From contig JALZUQ010000020.1 in the NCBI GenBank assembly GCA_023301465.1, forward strand, positions 1 through 63,049: a DNA stretch of 63,049 nucleotides. Reading direction: 5' to 3'. A program made the position numbers and the translations under genes. The stretch's first letter is position 1. Each line of letters opens with the position of its first letter. Positions 55,583 to 63,049 of this stretch are shown piece by piece. The notes under the pieces are model-generated. The model was not told the origin of the DNA and ran no database searches. It was given only the letters and a program-made list of their open reading frames with translations. The DNA is from Oligoflexales bacterium (GTDB lineage Bacteria > Bdellovibrionota_B > Oligoflexia > Oligoflexales > JALZUQ01).

Positions 55583-58288
55583 TTATTTTGCTCTAAGAGC
55601 TTTTGCACTTTTCATTGCACGCCATTTTTCTAAGTAAATAATCAGGTAGCTACTGATAAAGATAGAAGAAAGCGTCGCTGCAATAACGCCGATACCCATA
55701 GCCATTGCAAAGTTTCTGATTTGAGAAGTACCAAACACAAGGATACCAACAATCGCTAAGAAGGTTGTAACCGAAGTGTTGATAGTTCTTGAAAATGTGT
55801 CGTTTAACGCCGCATTGATGTTTTCACGTAGGTTACGCTTAGGGAATGTTGATAGATTTTCTCTGATACGGTCATAGATAACGATTGTATCGTTCACCGA
55901 GTAACCAATAACAGTGAGTAGAGCAGCTACAGAAGTCAAATCAAATGAAACCCATGCAAAGATATAGAAAGCTAGGATTACAAAAACATCCACAACCATC
56001 TTTGCAACAGCACCTGGTCCAAAACGCATATCAAAACGCAAGAAGATGTAAATCAATACAAACAAGATAGCTAAGAAAGCCGATTTAAAACCTTCAGTAC
56101 GTAAACTCTTACCAACTTTTGGTCCAACAGAGTCAACCCTAAGGATTTCTGGTGAGTAAGAAGCTAGTTTTTCACGGATAGCAGATTGAAAGTTAATGGC
56201 TAGCTTGTCTTTGCCAGCTGTAACTTCTTCGCCTGCGTCTTTACGGCGATCAAACCTCATAGCGTACTTTTTTGCAGAGTTGTCTAATTGTTGGAGGTCA
56301 AAGTTCTTGATCCCAACGTTTTGTCCAATTTTACGAAGCTCTTGTGGATTAACATCTTGTGCAAATCCTACTTCCATTTCAGTACCACCAGCAAAATCAA
56401 CAGACCAGTTGAGCCCGCCTTTTGCAAAGAATGAACCAATAACAACTACCATTAACACTATCCCGCCGATTGAAAATACAGGGCTAAGTTTTAAGAAGTT
56501 CAAGTCCCACTTTTTAAGAGGGCGATCACTGAACCATTTTCTGATTTCGCCGTCTGATTTAAACTTTGAAACAATACGGGTAAAGAAGACACGTGTACAG
56601 AAAAGTGAAGTGAACATAGACACAAGAAGACCAAGCATGAGTGTGATGGCAAAACCTCGGATAGGGCCTGAAGAGTTGGTTTCTAGTAGTACAATAGCAG
56701 CAATCAAAGTCGTAACATTGGCATCCATAATCGTCCAAAAAACTTTGTCAAAGCCGTTTTCTATTGCCTTGCGTGCGTTACGACCCTCTTGAAGTTCTTG
56801 TCGAATACGTTCGTTAATCAGTACGTTTGCATCAACTGCCATACCAAGGGTTAAGATAAAACCTGCAATTCCCGGTAGTGTTAAGGCAAAACCAAAACCT
56901 GCCATGAGAGCAATAAGAAAAAGACCATTTAAAACAAGTGCAACACAAGCAACAAGTCCCGGACGACGGTAGTAGATCATCATATAGATAAGGACAGCAA
57001 GTAGTCCTAGTCCAACAGCCTTTACACCCTTAGATGCTAGCTCAGGGCCCAGGCTCGCTCCAACTTCACGTTGTTCAAGTACTTCGATGGTTGCCGGAAG
57101 TGCACCAGATTTAAGGATTAAAGACAGCTCGCGTGCGTCTTCAATCACTTCGTTGTAGCTACGTCCACCACCAAGGTTAATGGAAGCTCGGCCACCAGAA
57201 ATCTTTTCGTTAATTTGTGGGTCTGATTCAACGATGTCATCAAGAACGATGGCCATGCGTTTTTTGATGTTTTTTTCTGTGATGTCAGCAAAACGTTTTC
57301 CACCTGGTCCTGTAAATGTCAAAGAGACTAGTGGGCGTTGGTCAGGTGAGTTTGGATCTGTGCCTAGGGAAGCGTCAAGTACATCGTCACCAGTTAGCTC
57401 AGTAGCAGCTTCTACAACAAATGTTCTAAATTCAGCAACTTTACCGCCTTGAAGTTGAGTCCTTTGTAAAAGGACGTCTTTGTCTTCTGGAATGTGTTTT
57501 CTTGCATAAGCAAGAAGAGAGTCTTTATCTTGAGAAACGAGAAGTGTTCCTGTGCCTTCTACTTTTTCTTTGCGAACGCCCTCAGGAAGGTCAGTGAGCG
57601 TACTAAAACCATTAAAGTTTTCGTCAACGATTTTGAATTTAAGCTGAGCAGTACGACCTAGCAATTCCTTTGCTTTATCTGGGTCACTAAAACCCGGAAG
57701 TTGAACGAGTACAGTATCATTAGAGCGGCGAGCAACTAATGGCTCAGAAACACCCCATTTATCAATCCTGTTGCGGATAACTCGTTGAGCTTGCTCTAAT
57801 GCAGCTGATTTAATGGTTTTGATTTGAGATTCATCAAAGATAAAGTCGATGCTTTTGGTCCCGTCTTGGTCGAACCTTCTGATTTGTGGGAACTCGATGC
57901 GGATTTTAGAGATAAGATCTCCAATATCACCCGGTTGATCCTTAAGGGCAACGCGTAATCTCTTTTGGCCTTTTATAGAGTAAGATGATTTTACGCCTAA
58001 TTTATTTTCATCAGACCACTCTGTGATGGAAGTACCAATTCTACCCAGCTTATTTTCAACAGCTTGGTCTGTATTCACACCAAGGACCAACTGAACACCA
58101 CCTTGAAGGTCAAGGCCAAGGTTGACGTAAGAGCCCGGAAGCCATGTTGGCATCATCTCTTTAACCTTTTTCTGGTCTTTTTTGATTTCGTCTGGTTGTG
58201 CGAAGTAATAGAAAGTTGGTGCAGCTGCGTAGAAAGCAAAAAGCGTCACGGCAACAATCATCCATAGACGAAAGTTGTTTTTGTTCAT
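55583..58288 (-). CDS. secDF: Fused protein translocase subunits SecD-SecF
   Basis: 901 residues, a fusion of SecD (about 1-570) and SecF (about 590-900). The SecD part begins with a membrane helix, then NLGLDLQGGVQLVLGV and the P1 domain. Its transmembrane block includes LGMAVDANVLINERI. The SecF part has FSIGGIVLMVVV, NWSVDFAGGTEMEV and the matching IGYSVNDTIVIYDRI. SecDF uses proton motive force to finish protein export through SecYEG. Many Gram-negatives carry separate secD and secF; a fusion is less common there. No yajC is in the window. GGAGAGAG is the ribosome site and a strong terminator follows. Confidence 0.97.
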   Translation of the reverse strand: MNKNNFRLWMIVAVTLFAFYAAAPTFYYFAQPDEIKKDQKKVKEMMPTWLPGSYVNLGLDLQGGVQLVLGVNTDQAVENKLGRIGTSITEWSDENKLGVKSSYSIKGQKRLRVALKDQPGDIGDLISKIRIEFPQIRRFDQDGTKSIDFIFDESQIKTIKSAALEQAQRVIRNRIDKWGVSEPLVARRSNDTVLVQLPGFSDPDKAKELLGRTAQLKFKIVDENFNGFSTLTDLPEGVRKEKVEGTGTLLVSQDKDSLLAYARKHIPEDKDVLLQRTQLQGGKVAEFRTFVVEAATELTGDDVLDASLGTDPNSPDQRPLVSLTFTGPGGKRFADITEKNIKKRMAIVLDDIVESDPQINEKISGGRASINLGGGRSYNEVIEDARELSLILKSGALPATIEVLEQREVGASLGPELASKGVKAVGLGLLAVLIYMMIYYRRPGLVACVALVLNGLFLIALMAGFGFALTLPGIAGFILTLGMAVDANVLINERIRQELQEGRNARKAIENGFDKVFWTIMDANVTTLIAAIVLLETNSSGPIRGFAITLMLGLLVSMFTSLFCTRVFFTRIVSKFKSDGEIRKWFSDRPLKKWDLNFLKLSPVFSIGGIVLMVVVIGSFFAKGGLNWSVDFAGGTEMEVGFAQDVNPQELRKIGQNVGIKNFDLQQLDNSAKKYAMRFDRRKDAGEEVTAGKDKLAINFQSAIREKLASYSPEILRVDSVGPKVGKSLRTEGFKSAFLAILFVLIYIFLRFDMRFGPGAVAKMVVDVFVILAFYIFAWVSFDLTSVAALLTVIGYSVNDTIVIYDRIRENLSTFPKRNLRENINAALNDTFSRTINTSVTTFLAIVGILVFGTSQIRNFAMAMGIGVIAATLSSIFISSYLIIYLEKWRAMKSAKALRAK

Positions 58289-58540
58289 AAGGTCTCTCTC
58301 CGGTTTCAGTATTAAGAGAGTATTTTTATCATTTAGGCATATAAAAGACTAGTATTTTTAGTGCTTTGTTTGTGTGCATAGAGGAGAGTTCAAAGAAGAG
58401 GCATCTGATTAACCTCAATGACCTAGAAGCTAAAAAAAAGGTGTGTACCCCCAATATAAGCAAAACAATTTATTCAAGTTGTTTGTATATAAATCAGTAT
58501 CATCTTTTAATATCGGTGACCAAAACCAGTCAGTGTTCTT

Positions 58541-58750
58541 TTAGTGATAAATCATACTTTTGATTTTCTGGCTTAGCACTTCAACGCCAAAAAGTTCTTT
58601 AGATGTCAGTGTTTCTGGTGTGTATATGTTGAAGGTTATATTTGGAATGGATATATAAAATAGATACGTACCATTTAAAAAAACATGAGAGCTCTCTGCA
58701 GAGTATGCAGCTGATGCTAGCGTTAAGTAACAAAGAAGAAAGCTAATCTT
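58541..58750 (-). CDS. Possible small secreted protein lacking a standard start codon
   Basis: A 69-codon frame with a classic signal-peptide look, KISFLLCYLTLASAAYSAES, then HVFLNGTYLFYIS and a polar end KIKSMIYH. The codon before the Lys is TAA, not ATG, and no ATG, GTG or TTG gives the signal peptide in frame. So it is either a gene that lost its start, uses a rare ATT start (the codon after Lys), or is chance. It lies between secDF and the large surface protein. The remainder of the 58289-58769 gap holds only the secDF upstream region. Confidence 0.25.
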   Translation of the reverse strand, partial: KISFLLCYLTLASAAYSAESSHVFLNGTYLFYISIPNITFNIYTPETLTSKELFGVEVLSQKIKSMIYH

Positions 58751-58769
58751 TTAGAACTTGTGTAAATGA

Positions 58770-61700
58770 TTACCGAAGCCCAGGGTATGATCCAGTAACT
58801 TCTTCCCAAATATTAATAAAATCCCAGCTAATATAATTATTTATGTCCAGCATTTGAGAGGTGGTTAGGTCATTGCCAGCACCCTGAAAAGTAGTATCGA
58901 TACCAGATATTGAAGTATCCCAGTAAGTATTTAGCACTGTATAATTACCGCCGATGGCACCGTTTGCAGTAATGCCACCTAGTGAAGATCCGCCAACAAA
59001 TGTAGTGGCTGCGTATGAGTTTGTAATGATGACATTATCTGAAGTTGCTACGGTTTCTCCAATGAGGCCGCCAGCTCTTAGCGTGTCTCCAAAATTTGCA
59101 CGTACAAAAGAGTTTTTAATTTCAAAATTACCATATGCTAAACTTCCAATAATCCCACCCGTAGAAATCCTGATGTCTGTGGAGTTTTCAGTGTTCGTTT
59201 CCGTTGGGTTAAAACTAGAGTTTTCTACCGTCACTGTTAAATCAATAGCTTGCTCAAAGGATTGAGGGAAATTTCCTGTATCAAATTTATAGTTATTTCC
59301 AATAAGCCCACCGCCAACTTGGTTGTTGGAAATATTTCCAAAGTTATGGCTGTTTTGAATAGCGATTTCGTGAGTTTCAAATCTTAGTGGGTTATTATCT
59401 GAAATAGCATAAGTAGGTACATTAATAGTTCCAATAAGTCCACCAACGGCGTAATTACTTGAGCTACTGACTCCGTTTACGGTTCCGTAGTTCATACTAT
59501 TATTGACGCCAGATGTGAGGGGAGTTGTTGTTCCATCATAACTGCCTTCAATTCTTCCTGTCAACCCACCAACTGAATCGTTGCCGGAGATTCTTCCAAA
59601 ATTTTGCGATTTTTTTACCAAAATATTAGAACCTCCGCCAATGATACCTCCAACGGCATTTGAAAAACGGAAATCATGAAAATTTTGGAAGGCATTAAGG
59701 GATGTAGCAAAACTAATGATTTCTCCATAGTTTTGGGTGTTTTCAAAAACGGCTGTGTCATTGATGACTTCAGTGCCTGTCTCCGAAGTATAATTATACC
59801 TGCCTGAAGCTTCTCCAGAAATTCCCCCAATCGTCATGGTAGAGTACCCTGCGAAAGAAGTAGAAATTTTTCCGAAATTACTAAGGTTCTTTCGTACTCC
59901 AATACCACGGGTAAAGCCAAACACCCCTCCTATGCGAAAGCTTATACTAGCAACCGCGGCTGATGAGTTGATGTTGACATGGTTTTCAATGTTTTCAAAA
60001 TCACGTCGGTAGATTCCTGCGTTTTCTGATGATTGCGTTTCATCAACAAGCCCAATAAGGCCACCGCTTCTACCTGAAAGATTGCCGTTTATGTTGCCAA
60101 AAACACGGATGTTTTTAAAGTCTGTAATGACCCCGTCTGAATTTGAAGCTATCACTCCTCCAACCCCACCAACGTCTCTCAATTGATTGTTGTTTGGGCC
60201 AGAAGACATGTCAATGTATACGTCAGTGTCATGGATGGTTCCACAAGCTATGCGACCAAAAAGGCCGCCTGAACGAGTGACAGTTGTTGTTGACGCTGTA
60301 GACATCATGCTAATCTCAAAAGTATTTGGAGGCTGATTTATTCCGGCTTTTAGGATAAAACCACCATTTGTTGATCTTCCTATGATTGCTCCTGACTCAA
60401 ACTGTGTTCCTGCGTCTTGTGTGATGGTGAGATTACCTTGAAAATAAAGGTTTTCAAGGTAATTTTGTGCAGAATCTTCTTCGCATCCATTGGAATCTGC
60501 TGCAAAAAGGAGTGCACTTGGTCTACCACTTCGAACATCAAAGTTCACCATGCCGATGTTTCGTATGTCAAAACCACCATTAGAATAAGATGTAAATAAT
60601 GAAGCACTAACCCCACCACATGAGCTCCCACCAAAGTTTACAATAGCGTGGCCTTTGCCATCTATATGAGTTCCATTCCTTAGGGTTGTGCACCCACGGG
60701 TAACTCCACTAAAATCTAAGTTTTCCCAAATTTCAAAATGCTGTAAATTACCCACCTGAGTAACATTTTGAAAATGATCAAGATTACAAATAATATAAGG
60801 GTCGTTCTCACCTCCAGAACCGCTATGAAATAGACTTCCGCTAGGGTTTAAATCACAAGGGTTGGTGGAGTTGTTTGTGTAAGTATACGCATTTGCTAAT
60901 TGTGATGAACTGCCATCAGGGTTTGTTAGATTTACGTCAACTGCCCCAAGAGTCCCTGCAGGAGCTGTGCAGGTGAGTACTGTGCTTCCATGCACTTCGA
61001 TGTTTTCACACGGGTTTATGCCGATATCAACTAGTGTTCCAGGAGCAAAGCCTTTTCCTCGAATAACGAGTGTTTCTCCACCAAGAGGGGAGCCGTCTAC
61101 CCGTCGTATTTGATAAGCAATGATCTCATTATCGGAAAGAACAGAGTAAGTAGCATAAGATAAGTTGATTCCATCATCTACGCGAAGAATATAGTTAATC
61201 CATTCTCGTTTATTTAGTCGTCCAGTATCGGTAGTCGTAAGTTTAGTAGTATTATTAGAGTTATCAACACTAACGGCTTCTAAGCTTAGATCTACAATAT
61301 CAGAGGCTTGATATGAGATAGGTCGTATGTCTGAGTACCCTCTAAAAAGCTGAACACTTAAATGAGTAATATCTGTATTGGGAGCATCACTTAGTTCCCA
61401 TGTAAGATTCCAGGTTTTAGAGGTATCTGTCTTGTCGCTTGTAAAGTTAGTAATGGCTGGAGGAGCAATGTCTGGAAGTGTCTCTCTAGTAAAATTAGGG
61501 TTGCAAGCTCGGTTAGAAGAAGCATCTTCAACACATATGGCGTAATAATAAGTTGTATTGGATTCTAAACCTAGGCTATTAATAAATGATACCGTGTCAC
61601 TAGTATCATTGGGTGTCTCATCTGTAACAGAATGCAGCGGAGTACAAGCATTGGCAGCTGCCAAATCAAACTGTGTACCGGTACGTCTACAGATCAAATA

Positions 61701-63049
61701 AGTAAGGTCGCCGGAGTCTTGATTGTCTGTAGCTTCTTGAGTCCAATTTAGTTCGATGGCACTTAAAGTTTCATTGTATGTTGCTGCAGTAATAGTGGTG
61801 AATGCTGGGACGCTAATATCTGCGGTAGTTACAGTACGAGACTGAGCTTCAATATTTAAAATAGTAAAATTTGCAGGTACTTGCTTGTCAAATGCACGTA
61901 CATGCACATGGTATAAACGGTTAGGTTTTACTTGGCTTGAAAAGATTTGGTAATTCGTTGGTGTTAGGCTTCCGCCATCACAGTCATTAGATCCTACCGT
62001 ACAAGTAAAAACAGGTGTTAGAAGAGGGTCTAGAAGTTCTGCGTTTGTGATTGAACTAAGCTCTTTTGCTCCGTCAATTAAATAAATTTGGAAACCACCA
62101 TAATCACTCCAATCACCACCACTAACTGTCCAGCTAACGTCAAGCTTCGTTTCTTGGCTTGTGGCGGTTAATGAAACACTATTTGGCTGCAAATCAGAAA
62201 TCCCATCAAACCCTGGAGGTGGCTCTACATCAGCAACTGTTAAGGACTTTGCATCTGAGTCTGAAAATAGAGTGCAATTTTGAGGTGCGTCAAGAGTATT
62301 TAACAATTGGTGTGCATTATCACACGCATTAACAACCACCATTAATGTATCACCAGTTTCTATGTTTAATATTCCGCTGTCTCTAGCAACATCAGTAAAG
62401 TCTATATTTGAAGTTAATGATGTGCTGACTCTAAATTCTAGTCTTGAGCTCGGGGTTTTTTGATTCCAAATTTCACCGATGTACTCAAAAATATCACTTG
62501 AGGTAGAAGGGTTCCAAGCAATACGAAATAACTGTTGCTCTGAAATGAAGGACAAAGACTGAGCACCATCAAAGTCAGGAGTAATCAAGTCGAATGTCGA
62601 ACGATATAAGAAATTAATATTCCCAGAAAGGTTGCCAGCAGAGTCAGATGCTTTAACGCAAAAGCTATAAACAGTCTTTGGGTTAAGGTTATTAATGGTT
62701 GTCTGAATGTCGGTGTTTGCTGCCAATGTACTAGCTTCAATTGATTTTTCAAAATCAAAGTTATCACATGCATTTGCAACTCCTTGCTTCCAAAAAACGT
62801 GATAACTGTTCGCTCCGGAAGGGTCTACGCCCTCTAGGGCTATGGTTTTAAATGAAAGGGTAATTTCGGAGTCTTCGTTTCCGGGAGTTCCTTTTGAGAG
62901 GTTACTAATCCCAGCAAAACTAGGAGCAGTAATGTCATTTACGGCAACAGTTTGAAACACGGTATTTTGGTTGATGTTTCCATGTACGTCTTCATCTCGT
63001 ACGATGATCTGGTATTGTTGTCCTTCATTAATCCCACTAAGTAAAAACT
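58770..63049 (-). CDS. Very large FN3/TIG/GLUG surface protein, 5' end outside window
   Basis: At least 1425 codons; the frame runs open to the end of the window with no stop and no convincing start, so it continues beyond 63049. The first part has about six fibronectin-III-like units, each opening near a 'D-x-x-x-P-x-F' and ending with a strand such as TVYSFCVKASDSAG. Next is one IPT/TIG domain (GGETLVIRGKGFAPGTLVDI, then LTNPDGSSS). The last 650 or so residues hold GLUG-type repeats, each with GGLIG, GGVFG or GGIIG. It ends with 'TYWDTSISG' and GSYPGLR, a common close for filamentous GLUG proteins. Likely a large cell-surface or secreted adhesin. Confidence 0.85.
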   Translation of the reverse strand, partial: FLLSGINEGQQYQIIVRDEDVHGNINQNTVFQTVAVNDITAPSFAGISNLSKGTPGNEDSEITLSFKTIALEGVDPSGANSYHVFWKQGVANACDNFDFEKSIEASTLAANTDIQTTINNLNPKTVYSFCVKASDSAGNLSGNINFLYRSTFDLITPDFDGAQSLSFISEQQLFRIAWNPSTSSDIFEYIGEIWNQKTPSSRLEFRVSTSLTSNIDFTDVARDSGILNIETGDTLMVVVNACDNAHQLLNTLDAPQNCTLFSDSDAKSLTVADVEPPPGFDGISDLQPNSVSLTATSQETKLDVSWTVSGGDWSDYGGFQIYLIDGAKELSSITNAELLDPLLTPVFTCTVGSNDCDGGSLTPTNYQIFSSQVKPNRLYHVHVRAFDKQVPANFTILNIEAQSRTVTTADISVPAFTTITAATYNETLSAIELNWTQEATDNQDSGDLTYLICRRTGTQFDLAAANACTPLHSVTDETPNDTSDTVSFINSLGLESNTTYYYAICVEDASSNRACNPNFTRETLPDIAPPAITNFTSDKTDTSKTWNLTWELSDAPNTDITHLSVQLFRGYSDIRPISYQASDIVDLSLEAVSVDNSNNTTKLTTTDTGRLNKREWINYILRVDDGINLSYATYSVLSDNEIIAYQIRRVDGSPLGGETLVIRGKGFAPGTLVDIGINPCENIEVHGSTVLTCTAPAGTLGAVDVNLTNPDGSSSQLANAYTYTNNSTNPCDLNPSGSLFHSGSGGENDPYIICNLDHFQNVTQVGNLQHFEIWENLDFSGVTRGCTTLRNGTHIDGKGHAIVNFGGSSCGGVSASLFTSYSNGGFDIRNIGMVNFDVRSGRPSALLFAADSNGCEEDSAQNYLENLYFQGNLTITQDAGTQFESGAIIGRSTNGGFILKAGINQPPNTFEISMMSTASTTTVTRSGGLFGRIACGTIHDTDVYIDMSSGPNNNQLRDVGGVGGVIASNSDGVITDFKNIRVFGNINGNLSGRSGGLIGLVDETQSSENAGIYRRDFENIENHVNINSSAAVASISFRIGGVFGFTRGIGVRKNLSNFGKISTSFAGYSTMTIGGISGEASGRYNYTSETGTEVINDTAVFENTQNYGEIISFATSLNAFQNFHDFRFSNAVGGIIGGGSNILVKKSQNFGRISGNDSVGGLTGRIEGSYDGTTTPLTSGVNNSMNYGTVNGVSSSSNYAVGGLIGTINVPTYAISDNNPLRFETHEIAIQNSHNFGNISNNQVGGGLIGNNYKFDTGNFPQSFEQAIDLTVTVENSSFNPTETNTENSTDIRISTGGIIGSLAYGNFEIKNSFVRANFGDTLRAGGLIGETVATSDNVIITNSYAATTFVGGSSLGGITANGAIGGNYTVLNTYWDTSISGIDTTFQGAGNDLTTSQMLDINNYISWDFINIWEEVTGSYPGLR

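Noticed and set aside
56196-56792. 198-codon plus-strand frame over secDF
   Set aside because: It is antisense to a conserved translocase; its composition is Ser/Pro-rich as expected from reversed hydrophobic codons.
58366-58563. 65-codon plus-strand frame between secDF and the surface protein
   Set aside because: No ribosome site, no recognisable domain, and it sits in the secDF upstream region; the opposite strand has a more protein-like frame.

Overview
The window is an AT-rich chromosomal segment from a Gram-negative bacterium. Many predicted proteins carry lipobox signal peptides, and there are outer-envelope features: ExbB/ExbD, an alpha-2-macroglobulin plus PBP1C pair, and a YqgE homologue. 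The mix of lipoproteins of unknown function, a caspase-fold C13 peptidase lipoprotein, an FHA-GAF-HD-GYP protein, a fused SecDF and TTG/GTG starts fits a Bdellovibrionota/Oligoflexia-like or deltaproteobacteria-like organism. That placement is inference from gene content only; there is no rRNA or other marker to settle it.

Layout. 1-3.9 kb: a decayed IS200/IS605 transposase tail, a small lipoprotein, a possible dead secreted protease, a C13-peptidase lipoprotein with a 13-copy GATGTA tract, and an MscS channel. 4.0-5.7 kb: a complete bufferin-type copper-handling RiPP operon (precursor, MNIO/DUF692 enzyme, short DUF2063 partner) behind a good sigma70-like promoter. 5.7-10.6 kb: a glycosyltransferase-like protein, a vWA lipoprotein overlapping a TPR-like secreted protein, and PlsC with an alpha/beta hydrolase. 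10.8-13.8 kb: guaB-guaA. 13.9-16.9 kb: a lipoprotein, YqgE, a DUF2183/App1-like lipoprotein and MsrA. 17.0-22.6 kb: exbB, exbD, a glutamate-cysteine ligase and a 115-kDa-class NAD-glutamate dehydrogenase on one strand. 23-30 kb: a membrane protein, a zinc alcohol dehydrogenase, a TPR-like protein, the HD-GYP protein and a CtpA protease. 30.1-37.3 kb: alpha-2-macroglobulin and PBP1C. 37.5-40.2 kb: a charged lipoprotein, then on the minus strand a CAP-domain lipoprotein, hemB and a very small DUF5522 gene that is easy to miss. 40.3-45.5 kb: a two-gene unit encoding a UbiB/ABC1-like kinase and a dynamin-like GTPase, both with clear Sec signal peptides. 45.5-48.2 kb: a second broken IS200 copy, an MtnK-like kinase and a convergent ADP-ribosylglycohydrolase. 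48.6-54.0 kb: a secreted protein, then a peroxide-defence block (oxyR, disulfide reductase, Prx-Grx fusion, divergent Bcp), a GlsB-like protein, DUF1456 and an RRM protein. 54.1-63.0 kb: an M28 aminopeptidase, SecDF, and a very large FN3/TIG/GLUG surface protein that runs off the window.

Most of the window is ordinary housekeeping. The most unusual part is the exported kinase-like/GTPase pair at 40.3-45.5 kb. Its nucleotide-binding motifs are recognisable, yet both proteins appear to leave the cytoplasm, where ATP and GTP are not normally available. Also worth attention are the bufferin operon with a shortened partner protein, the C13 lipoprotein with an unstable Asp-Val tract, the kinase/ADP-ribosylglycohydrolase pair beside IS debris, and the hidden DUF5522 gene behind hemB.
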